9,756 nucleotides of DNA, from NCBI GenBank assembly GCA_947474415.1, contig CANJKD010000037.1:1-9756 (forward strand), given 5' to 3'. This document shows, piece after piece, positions 1-6,003 of the stretch. The stretch comes from Burkholderiales bacterium (GTDB taxonomy: Bacteria; Pseudomonadota; Gammaproteobacteria; Burkholderiales; Burkholderiaceae_C). Each line of letters begins with the position of its first letter. Position 1 is the stretch's first letter. The position numbers were made by a program, and so were the translations under genes. The notes beneath the pieces are model-generated. The model was given only the letters and a program-made list of their open reading frames with translations. It did no database searches and was not told the origin of the DNA.

Positions 1-82
1 GCGGGACTGTCCGGCTCAAGTCACGCATCGTCGGGCCGATATCCGCCTGGCGCCCGGGCGGCTGGGCGTCGACTCCATCGCC
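1..82. other. Left edge, no supported gene
   Basis: I recognise no gene in these bases. One + strand frame stays open into the following DUF3034 remnant, and its translation matches nothing I know. It may be the upstream region of that remnant or the tail of a decayed neighbour. No clear ribosome binding site or promoter is visible. Confidence 0.3.
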
Positions 83-795
83 TTGGCAACGACCCGGGTG
101 AATCACACGCGACGCTCGCATGTTCTGCCCACGCTGGGCCTGGCGCTCGCTATGAGCGCGGCCAACCGGCACGCGCAATCAGCCCCGCCAGCAGCCCGCC
201 CGGCGCTCGCGCCAGGAAACGGCAAGCTGTTGCTAACGGTAAATGCGAGCAGCATCGGCGGTGCCGCAGGTGGGGGCCTGACGCCCTGGGCGATGATCGG
301 CAGCTACGCCACCAAGGGCGCATTCAGCGGCACCTCCATCATCAGCCACGCCACGACGCTGAACGACACGCTCGGGCGTTTCGGCCCGCTTCGATGACCG
401 CGAAGCGCGGCGGCGTTGACCCGTACGCCAGCGCGACCAAGCTCTTCCTCGCGCCCGGCCTCCTCGTCAACGGCACGCTGCGCGCCAGCCATGCGAACCA
501 GAACACGCTGCTCCGCTTCGACTCTTCCCGCCAAGGCGGCTACCAACTGGAAGCCGAGCTGTCGGTCGCCTGGCCGCTGCGCAAGAACCTCGCCCTCGGT
601 GCTGAATTCCGTTTCGAGCCGAGCGAACCGGCCTTTGCCGGCGCGGCCTTCATCGAAGACGCCTGGAAAGACCGGCTCATCGCCTGAGCGCCGACCAAGA
701 ACGTCCCGGTCACCGCAGCATTTGTCGACCTTGGCAACATGGTCGGCCACGCGCCCCGGGCCGCTGGCTGCCTGTCGGTGCAACTCGCTGACTGA
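83..795 (+). pseudogene. DUF3034 family protein, decayed (internal deletion, frame change, in-frame stop)
   Basis: This is the remnant of a DUF3034 protein, a beta-proteobacterial family of exported, probably outer-membrane beta-barrel proteins of unknown function. The first part (83-393) has a signal-like start and then GAAGGGLTPWAMIG, the family's N-terminal hallmark. The second part is in another frame (394 onward) and carries DPYASATKLFLAPGLLVNGT, then LRKNLALGAEFRF, DAWKDRLIA and, after a TGA at 685-687, APTKNVPVTAAFVDLGN, ending at the TGA at 793-795. Relatives as I remember them have Trp where this TGA lies (TGG to TGA). About 85-100 residues between the N-terminal block and the second block are missing, with the junction near 385-405, where the frame also changes. 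The left boundary is uncertain: possible starts are TTG 83 or GTG 98, neither with a good ribosome binding site. The next gene's GAGG overlaps the final stop, as in a coupled operon. The family call is strong and the decay is directly visible. Confidence 0.85.
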
Positions 796-805
796 GGCCG
801 ACGCC

Positions 806-1295
806 ATGACCTTTCCGCAAAGCGCCATACGCCTTCGTTCAGGGGCCCGTTCGAGTGTTGTCTGCGCCCGCCTGGTCGCTGGGGCATGCGCAGGGGCCAG
901 CGCCGCCCGCGCCCAGGGTGCAGCCAACGACGCGCTCTACCGGCAGTTCGGCAGCCAGCCCGGCGTCGTGACACTGTTGGACGATTTGATGCTGCGCCGG
1001 CTCGCCGACCCGCGCTTGGGCCTGTTCCTCAAGGACGTGGGCCAGAAGCACGTCAAGGAAGCACGGGTCCTCCCGTTTTGCGAAGTGTCGGGCGGGCCCT
1101 GCAAGCGCAGTCGCCAGGGCATGAGGCAAGCCCGCGCCGGCAACGACGTGACGCGCACCGACTTCAACGCGCTGGTCGAGGTGCTGCCGCGCAGCATGGT
1201 CGCACAAGGCATCGCTTTCATCACCCAGAACCGGATGCCGGCAAAAGCTCGCGCCGATGCACCGCGAGATCGTCAGTGTCCCGCCGTTGCATTGA
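806..1295 (+). pseudogene. Group 1 truncated hemoglobin, decayed (proximal His lost, C-terminal frameshift)
   Basis: This resembles the exported group 1 truncated hemoglobins that sit beside DUF3034 genes in many beta-proteobacteria. The ATG at 806 follows GAGG (794-797) by 8 nt and opens a degenerate signal-like stretch (residues 1-37). The globin part follows: LYRQFGSQPG, LADPRLGLFLKDVGQKHVK, FCEVSGGPCKR, then FNALVEVL and QNRM. Two lesions are visible. At residue 110 (codon CGC, 1133-1135) the motif reads QARAGND, where the family has AHAG with the heme-ligating proximal His. At 1243-1246 a run of four A shifts the frame; removing one A restores the expected tail KLAPMHREIVSVPPLH with a stop at 1293-1295. 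Without that correction the frame runs on to 1432 with unrelated sequence. It probably no longer binds heme normally. A sequencing error could explain the frameshift but not the His loss. Confidence 0.85.
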
Positions 1296-1333
1296 GATGC
1301 GGTGGCGTGACGCGGCGGTCGCCTTTTGCGGGC

Positions 1334-1417
1334 GTGCAAAGCGTCGGACGCTATGATTCATTCGGTGCAAAGGGTGTTTCGGAGATGCTGTTGGCGCCGC
1401 TGAGCATCGCGCTTTGC
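1334..1417 (+). promoter_or_regulatory. Possible control region of the LysR gene
   Basis: The 162 bp between the globin remnant and the LysR gene hold no gene but some structure. GTGCAAAG occurs twice, at 1334-1341 and 1365-1372, with starts 31 bp apart (about three helical turns). TATGAT at 1352-1357 resembles a -10 hexamer, but no good -35 lies at the right distance. A perfect 6-bp dyad, GATGCT (1384-1389) and AGCATC (1403-1408), is centred almost on the palindrome GGCGCC (1393-1398). Autoregulation by the LysR protein is an inference. Confidence 0.25.
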
Positions 1418-1457
1418 CGTCACCGCAACTGAGTCAGCCCAGGTTCGCCAAGCCGCC

Positions 1458-2384
1458 ATGTCAGCGCCCGACCTTCGTTACCCCTTGATCGATGGCCTGC
1501 GTGCCTTCGAAACCACCGCCCGGCTGGGCAGTTTCGAGCGTGCTGCCGACGAACTTAACATCACGTCGAGCGCGGTCGGCAAGCGGGTCGCCACGGTCGA
1601 AGAACTGCTCGGCGCCGCGCTGTTCACACGCGGCGCCAAGGCGCTGGCCTTCACCGCCACCGGCAGGGAGTACCTGGCCCAGGTCAGCGCCGCGCTCGGC
1701 CTGCTCGCCGCGATGCCGCTGCACCAGCGCGCGGTGCAGCGCACGCAGCGCCTGCGCGTGACCACGCCACCCACCTTCGCGCGCCAGATCCTGGTGCCGA
1801 TGCTCGAACAGTTCACGTTGGCGCACCCCGAGGTCGAACTGGAAATGCTGCTGTCCATTCCCTACCTCGACGCGGCCAGCTCTGATGCTGACGTGGAAGT
1901 GCGCAACGGCAACGTCGAGGCCAACGGCGGCACGTTGTTGATGCATGACGTGGTGCTTCCCGTGGCGTCGCCCGCGCTGCTGGCGCGCCTGCCGCACATG
2001 CGTGTGCCGGCCGATCTGGCGAGGGCCCCACCGCTGCGTACGCCGCTGGAGCCCTGGGCGCCATGGTTCGCAGCTGCGGGTCTGGCCTGGCCCGAGCCAC
2101 ACCAGGGCACCAAGCTCGTCGACCTGGGCCTGACGCTGGAGGCTGCCGTTTCCGGCCAGGGCGTGGCACTGGCCCGGCCCAGCCTGGCGCGCCACTGGCT
2201 CGCCAGCGGCACGCTGCTGCCGCTGTTCAGCATCACCGCCGCGCCAGCCCACCATTACTACCTGCTGCCGCATGCGCCACACGGCGCTGCGGCCTTGTTC
2301 GCGAGCTGGCTGACGGGCGTGTGCGAAGCCGTCGCGGCGCAGTCGCTGGCAATGACACGGGAACTCGTTTCGCCCGTCGCCTGA
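1458..2384 (+). CDS. LysR-type transcriptional regulator (GcvA-like)
   Basis: This is a 308-aa DNA-binding regulator of the LysR family, the usual length for that family. Residues about 12-70 form the winged helix-turn-helix, seen in GLRAFETTARLGSFERAADE, then ITSSAVGKRVATVEELLG and LFTRGAKALAFTATGREYL. The effector-binding domain starts near residue 97 (QRLRVTTPPTFARQILVPML) and runs to about 297. The style (ITSSAVGKRV, a single effector domain without extra fusions) is closest to the GcvA-like subgroup. The ATG is chosen because the helix-turn-helix begins about 11 residues later, as usual; there is no strong ribosome binding site. The lactate-type dehydrogenase gene begins 91 nt downstream on the same strand, so this protein may control it; that is inferred only from adjacency. 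LysR regulators are often divergent from their targets, so co-orientation is a mild departure. The ligand is unknown. Confidence 0.93.
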   Translation: MSAPDLRYPLIDGLRAFETTARLGSFERAADELNITSSAVGKRVATVEELLGAALFTRGAKALAFTATGREYLAQVSAALGLLAAMPLHQRAVQRTQRLRVTTPPTFARQILVPMLEQFTLAHPEVELEMLLSIPYLDAASSDADVEVRNGNVEANGGTLLMHDVVLPVASPALLARLPHMRVPADLARAPPLRTPLEPWAPWFAAAGLAWPEPHQGTKLVDLGLTLEAAVSGQGVALARPSLARHWLASGTLLPLFSITAAPAHHYYLLPHAPHGAAALFASWLTGVCEAVAAQSLAMTRELVSPVA

Positions 2385-2475
2385 ATATCTTTCCGGTCGC
2401 GGCGGGCAGTGCGTCGCTAGCATCGTGCCAAGCCAAGAGCCAGACCTGCCCGACCACAAGGATTCCGGAGACACC

Positions 2476-3627
2476 ATGCCCGCCATCACCCACATCGAAG
2501 ACTTGCGCGTTCTGGCCCAGAAGCGCGTGCCACGAATGTTCTACGACTACGCAGATTCGGGCTCGTACACCGAGAGCACCTACCGCGCGAACGAGACCGA
2601 CTTCCAGAAGATCAAGCTGCGCCAGCGCGTCGCGGTGAACATGGAAAACCGCACGCTGCGCACCACGATGGCGGGCATTCCCACCGCCATGCCGGTGGCC
2701 ATTGCGCCGACCGGATTGACGGGCATGCAGCACGCCGATGGCGAAATCCTGGGCGCACTGGCGGCGAAGAAATTCGGCATCCCGTTCACGCTGTCGACGA
2801 TGAGCATCTGCTCGATCGAAGACGTGGCCGCCGCCACCCAGGTGCCGTTCTGGTTCCAGCTCTACGTGATGAAAGACCGCGACTTCATCGAACGCCTGAT
2901 CGACCGGGCCCGCGCGGCGAATTGCAGCGCGCTGATGCTCACGCTCGACCTGCAGATCCTCGGCCAGCGCCACAAGGACATCAAGAACGGCCTGTCGACG
3001 CCGCCCAAGCCCACGCTCGCAAACATCCTGAACCTGATTACCAAGCCGCGCTGGTGTCTGGGCATGCTGGGCACGAAGCGGCATAGCTTCGGCAACATCG
3101 TCGGCCACGCGAAGGGCGTGGGCGACCTGTCGTCGCTCAGCTCATGGACGGCCGAACAATTCGACCCGGCGCTGAGCTGGGCCGATGTGGAATGGATCAA
3201 GAAGCGCTGGGGCGGCAAGCTGATCCTGAAGGGCATCATGGATGCCGAAGACGCGCGCCTGGCAGTGAACAGCGGCGCCGACGCGATGATCGTCTCGAAC
3301 CACGGTGGCCGCCAGCTCGACGGCGCGCCGTCGTCGATCAACGCGCTGCCGGCCATCGCTGACGCGGTGGGCTCGGACATCGAGGTCTGGATGGATGGCG
3401 GCATCCGCAGCGGGCAAGACGTGCTGAAGGCATGGGCATTGGGCGCACGCGGCACACTGATCGGCCGCTCGTTCCTCTATGGCCTGGGCGCGATGGGCGA
3501 GGCCGGCGTGACCAAGGCGCTCGAAATTCTTTCGAAGGAACTCGAGATCACGATGGCCTTCTGCGGCCACACCGACATCCGCACCGTCGACCGCGGCATC
3601 CTGCTGCCCGGAACGTTCCCGACCTGA
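2476..3627 (+). CDS. lldD: FMN-dependent alpha-hydroxy-acid dehydrogenase, L-lactate dehydrogenase type
   Basis: This 383-aa flavoenzyme oxidises an L-alpha-hydroxy acid, most likely L-lactate, to the 2-oxo acid. Family relatives pass electrons to the quinone pool (LldD) or to oxygen. The fold is a single FMN-binding TIM barrel: YDYADSGS at residues 23-30 (substrate-site Tyr25), PVAIAPTGLTGMQHADGE at 73-90 (FMN phosphate side), QLY at 128-130, LKGI with Lys252, and the signature SNHGGRQLDG at 274-283 with catalytic His276 and Arg279. The barrel closes with MDGGIRSGQDVLKA and GARGTLIGRSFLYG. The ATG at 2476 is preferred because GGAG (2467-2470) sits 5 nt before it; an in-frame GTG at 2425 has no such site and would add a non-conserved tail. 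Exact substrate choice (lactate, glycolate or mandelate) cannot be read from sequence alone. The adjacent LysR gene is a plausible regulator. Confidence 0.93.
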   Translation: MPAITHIEDLRVLAQKRVPRMFYDYADSGSYTESTYRANETDFQKIKLRQRVAVNMENRTLRTTMAGIPTAMPVAIAPTGLTGMQHADGEILGALAAKKFGIPFTLSTMSICSIEDVAAATQVPFWFQLYVMKDRDFIERLIDRARAANCSALMLTLDLQILGQRHKDIKNGLSTPPKPTLANILNLITKPRWCLGMLGTKRHSFGNIVGHAKGVGDLSSLSSWTAEQFDPALSWADVEWIKKRWGGKLILKGIMDAEDARLAVNSGADAMIVSNHGGRQLDGAPSSINALPAIADAVGSDIEVWMDGGIRSGQDVLKAWALGARGTLIGRSFLYGLGAMGEAGVTKALEILSKELEITMAFCGHTDIRTVDRGILLPGTFPT

Positions 3628-3712
3628 GACGGGCGCAGAAGCGCACCACCAAGGGACCCGAAGTGTCCGTTTCGTGGCCGCAGCGGACCGCGCACCTGCC
3701 CGGCGGGTGGTA

Positions 3713-3724
3713 CCGGCGCGCCGG
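3713..3724. repeat. Perfect 12-bp GC palindrome between convergent genes
   Basis: CCGGCGCGCCGG is self-complementary and lies in the 112-bp gap between the convergent lldD and metallopeptidase genes. A shorter inverted pair, GTCCG (3665-3669) and CGGAC (3684-3688), lies closer to lldD. Both could help end transcription, but neither is followed by a T-run on either strand, so a standard intrinsic terminator is not supported. Confidence 0.3.
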
Positions 3725-3739
3725 GGCCGGGTACTCAAG

Positions 3740-4636
3740 TCAAAGCTGACGCGCCTCGAAGGTGTTGCAGTTGTCCACGACACCGCCCTCGAAGCCACGT
3801 TTGAACCAGCCAACGCGCTGCGCGCTGGTGCCGTGCGTGAAGCTCTCGGGCACCACCGAACCGCGTGACTTGCGCTGCAAGGTGTCGTCACCAATTTGTG
3901 AGGCCGCGTTCAGCGCAGTCTCGATGTCGCCCTGCTCCAGCCGCCAGCCCTGCCCGGCCTGCGAACGCTTCGCCCACACGCCGGCAAAGCAGTCGGCCTG
4001 CAGTTCGAGCCGCACACTCATCGCATTGCCCTGCGCTTCGCTGCCACGCTGCCTTGCAGCGTCGACCTTACCGCTGATGCCAAGCAGGTTCTGCACGTGG
4101 TGGCCGACCTCGTGCGCGATCACGTAGGCCTGCGCGAACTGGCCCGGTGCGCCCAAGCGCGAACTCATCGTGTCGAAGAAGCTCATGTCAAGGTAGACGT
4201 GCGAGTCGGCCGGGCAATAGAACGGCCCCATCGCCGCCTCGCCCTGGCCGCAGCCGGTCGGGTAGCTGCCACGGTAGAGGGTGAGCTTCGGCGTTTGATA
4301 CGTCTTGCCGGACTGGCTGAAGGCATCGGCCCACACCACCTCGGTGCTGCGCAGCACCTGCGACACGAACCGCGCCTGGGCATCGCTGGCCGGCGGTTTG
4401 GCCAGCGGCCCGGCCGGTGCGGACTGCGAGGTCTGACCGCCACCACCGCCGCTGAGCAGGCCGAGCACCGTCAGCGGGTTGATGCCGAAGACCCAGCCGG
4501 CCACCAATGCCACCGCGATCGTGCCGATGCCAACGCCGCGGCCACCGCCGAAACCAAACCCGCCGCCACCACTACCGCCGCTGGAACCGCGCGCGTCTTC
4601 GACGTTGTCGCTCTCTTCCTGGCCATCCATTCTCAT
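3740..4636 (-). CDS. ypfJ: Membrane-anchored neutral zinc metallopeptidase (YpfJ family)
   Basis: This is a 298-aa protein of the YpfJ/KPN_02809 family (putative neutral zinc metallopeptidase). After a short acidic N-terminus comes a Gly-rich linker (residues 19-36), one membrane segment (about 37-61, [20 protein letters not shown]) and a second Gly-rich run. The catalytic domain follows from about residue 85. HEVGHHVQN gives the HExxH zinc site (His175, Glu176, His179), and Glu211 in [10 protein letters not shown] is the likely third ligand. [12 protein letters not shown] (139-150) and the C-terminal [10 protein letters not shown] are typical of the family. Three closely spaced starts exist (GTG 4639, ATG 4636, ATG 4630); ATG 4636 is chosen because GAGGAG lies 6 nt upstream. 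It follows dcd by 52 nt on the same strand and may be co-transcribed with it. The substrate is unknown, and few family members have been studied biochemically. Confidence 0.92.
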   Translation of the reverse strand: MRMDGQEESDNVEDARGSSGGSGGGGFGFGGGRGVGIGTIAVALVAGWVFGINPLTVLGLLSGGGGGQTSQSAPAGPLAKPPASDAQARFVSQVLRSTEVVWADAFSQSGKTYQTPKLTLYRGSYPTGCGQGEAAMGPFYCPADSHVYLDMSFFDTMSSRLGAPGQFAQAYVIAHEVGHHVQNLLGISGKVDAARQRGSEAQGNAMSVRLELQADCFAGVWAKRSQAGQGWRLEQGDIETALNAASQIGDDTLQRKSRGSVVPESFTHGTSAQRVGWFKRGFEGGVVDNCNTFEARQL

Positions 4637-4688
4637 CACTGACTCCTCGGGCGACGCGGCGCCATGCGCTCTTTTTCAGTGCTGCCGG

Positions 4689-5258
4689 TCAAGCCTTGGG
4701 TAGCGTGACACCACGTTGGCCCTGGTACTTGCCGCCGCGGTCTTTGTAACTCGTTTCGCAGACCTCGTCGCTCTCGAAGAACACCACCTGGGCGCAACCT
4801 TCGCCGGAATAGATGCGGGCCGGCAGCGGCGTGGTGTTGCTGAACTCCAGCGTCACGTAGCCTTCCCATTCGGGCTCGAACGGCGTGACGTTGACGATGA
4901 TGCCGCAGCGCGCATACGTGCTCTTGCCAAGGCAGATGGTGAGCACGTTGCGCGGGATGCGAAAGTACTCCATCGTGCGGGCCAGCGCGAAGCTGTTCGG
5001 CGGGATCACGCACACATCGCCTTCGATGTCGACAAAACTCTTCTCGTCGAAATTCTTCGGGTCGACCACCGTGCTGTAGATGTTGGTGAAGACCTTGAAT
5101 TCGCGCGCGCACCGGATGTCGTAGCCGTAGCTGCTGGTGCCGTAACTCACGATGCGCTCGCCGGCCGCGTTCTGGCGCACCTGGCCGGGCTCGAAGGGCT
5201 CGATCATGCCGGTCTGCTCCGCCATGCGGCGGATCCACTTGTCACTCTTGATGCTCAT
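4689..5258 (-). CDS. dcd: dCTP deaminase
   Basis: This is a cytosolic 189-aa enzyme that converts dCTP to dUTP, feeding dUTPase and thymidylate synthesis; the family works as a homotrimer. Visible family motifs are [20 protein letters not shown] (38-57), [18 protein letters not shown] (85-102), the nucleotide-binding GKSTYARCG (111-119; Ser113 and Arg117 by alignment with the E. coli enzyme from memory), TLEFSN with the probable catalytic Glu138, and [11 protein letters not shown] (152-162). The C-terminal KYQGQRGV is the lid over the nucleotide. Length is close to the E. coli protein (193 aa), so the gene looks complete. The ATG is supported by GGAGG at 5266-5270, 7 nt upstream. The zinc metallopeptidase gene follows in the same direction. 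The family call is near certain. Confidence 0.97.
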   Translation of the reverse strand: MSIKSDKWIRRMAEQTGMIEPFEPGQVRQNAAGERIVSYGTSSYGYDIRCAREFKVFTNIYSTVVDPKNFDEKSFVDIEGDVCVIPPNSFALARTMEYFRIPRNVLTICLGKSTYARCGIIVNVTPFEPEWEGYVTLEFSNTTPLPARIYSGEGCAQVVFFESDEVCETSYKDRGGKYQGQRGVTLPKA

Positions 5259-5340
5259 CCGGCAACCTCCAAGCTTTGCACTGCGGTGAATTCGCTTTTC
5301 GGGCAGGCAGGCTCATCCCTGCCCCGTCGAAAATTGGCCG

Positions 5341-5346
5341 ATTGTA
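5341..5346 (-). promoter_or_regulatory. Possible -10 element for dcd
   Basis: On the - strand these bases read TACAAT, one mismatch from the sigma70 -10 consensus, about 83 nt before the dcd start codon. No convincing -35 hexamer lies 16-18 bp upstream, so this is only a weak candidate. Confidence 0.22.
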
Positions 5347-5365
5347 GGTAGGCGAGCCGGGCGGG

Positions 5366-5387
5366 ACCGGCCACGGCGAGGGCCGGT
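5366..5387. repeat. Perfect inverted repeat in the dcd/Mpo1-like divergent gap
   Basis: ACCGGCC (5366-5372) and GGCCGGT (5381-5387) form a perfect 7-bp inverted repeat around an 8-nt loop, in the gap between divergent genes. Two short palindromes follow at once: ATGGCCAT (5388-5395) and GCCATGGC (5391-5398). It overlaps the likely promoter zone, so an operator is as likely as an RNA hairpin. In GC-rich DNA chance is also possible. Confidence 0.4.
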
Positions 5388-5388
5388 A

Positions 5389-5417
5389 TGGCCATGGCGT
5401 GCTGATTGGCCTACCAT
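5389..5417 (+). promoter_or_regulatory. Possible promoter of the Mpo1-like gene
   Basis: TGGCCA (5389-5394) and TACCAT (5412-5417) are separated by 17 bp, and each matches the sigma70 -35 or -10 consensus at 4 of 6 bases. Transcription would start about 24 nt before the ATG at 5448. The match is modest. Confidence 0.25.
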
Positions 5418-5447
5418 TTGCCTCATCGAGATTCTGAAAGGCCGACC

Positions 5448-5975
5448 ATGCGCGCCGCCACCGAGTTGCTGAGCCAGTACGCCACCTACCACCGCGACCG
5501 TCGCAACATCATCAGCCACTTCATCGGCGTGCCGCTGATCGTGTTCGCGGTCGGCGTGCTGCTGGCCCGGCCGGCGTTCGCGCTCGGTGGTGTGGCGTTG
5601 AGCCCTGCCTGGATCGCCTTCGGCTTCTCGGCCGCCTGGTTTCTGACCCGCGGCGATTTCACGCTCGGCCTGGTCGTCAGCGCGTGCACGGCGTTGCTGC
5701 TGCTGCTGGCGCACCAGGTGGCCTACACCAGCGTCGGCGCGTGGCTGGGCTGGGGCGTGGGCGGCTTCATCGCAGGCTGGCTGATCCAGTTCGTCGGCCA
5801 CTGGTACGAGGGCCGCAAGCCTGCGTTCGTGGACGACATCGTCGGCCTGTTGGTCGGCCCGATGTTCGTGACCGCCGAAGCCATGTTCATGCTCGGCTGG
5901 AACAAGTCGCTGCTGGCCGAGATCGAGCGCCGCGCGGGGCCGACGCACCTGCGGGATCTGGCGCGCATCGCCTGA
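5448..5975 (+). CDS. Mpo1-like (DUF962/YGL010w) membrane protein
   Basis: This 175-aa protein belongs to the DUF962 family, whose yeast member Mpo1 is an Fe(II)-dependent dioxygenase that shortens 2-hydroxy fatty acids by one carbon (alpha-oxidation). Family landmarks are Tyr-His at 14-15 (ATYHRDRRN), SHFIGVPLIVF at 23-33, and QFVGHWYEGRKPAFVDD at 114-130, supplying conserved His15, His24 and His118 as likely iron ligands. Hydrophobic stretches near 25-41, 50-66, 72-91 and 100-117 suggest about four membrane segments, with a shorter one near 131-150. The ATG at 5448 is preferred because AAAGG (5437-5441) precedes it by 6 nt. It stands alone on +, divergent from dcd and convergent with fdhD. 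A role in 2-hydroxy fatty acid turnover is inference from yeast; bacterial members are little studied. Confidence 0.88.
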   Translation: MRAATELLSQYATYHRDRRNIISHFIGVPLIVFAVGVLLARPAFALGGVALSPAWIAFGFSAAWFLTRGDFTLGLVVSACTALLLLLAHQVAYTSVGAWLGWGVGGFIAGWLIQFVGHWYEGRKPAFVDDIVGLLVGPMFVTAEAMFMLGWNKSLLAEIERRAGPTHLRDLARIA

Positions 5976-5976
5976 A

Positions 5977-5996
5977 ATTCCGGGTCCCGCCCGAAT
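5977..5996. terminator. Weak hairpin between convergent Mpo1-like and fdhD genes
   Basis: The 28-bp convergent gap contains ATT-C-CGGG, a 5-nt loop, then CCCG-AAT: a 7-bp stem with one bulged C. It could act on both strands as a short terminator, but there is no T-run and the stem is small. Confidence 0.25.
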
Positions 5997-6003
5997 CGCC
6001 TGA

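Noticed and set aside
416..805. In-frame upstream extension of the hemoglobin frame
   Set aside because: This part is a Ser/Pro/Arg-rich shadow of the DUF3034 remnant; the ATG at 806 with its ribosome binding site is the real start.
2425..2475. Alternative upstream GTG start for the lactate-type dehydrogenase
   Set aside because: It lacks a ribosome binding site and adds residues not seen in the family; ATG 2476 has GGAG 5 nt before it.
1461..2495. A 344-codon open frame on - opposite the LysR gene
   Set aside because: The + frame is a complete LysR protein; the antisense translation is Gln/Arg/Gly-rich and resembles no family.
3713..3724. CCGGCGCGCCGG palindrome as a recombination or attachment site
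   Set aside because: No duplicate copy, integrase or mobile gene is seen nearby; in GC-rich DNA such palindromes arise easily.
3762..4642. Long open frames on the + strand opposite the zinc metallopeptidase
   Set aside because: The - strand frame carries HExxH and full family motifs; the + frames are His/Arg/Ala-rich mirror translations with no ribosome binding site.
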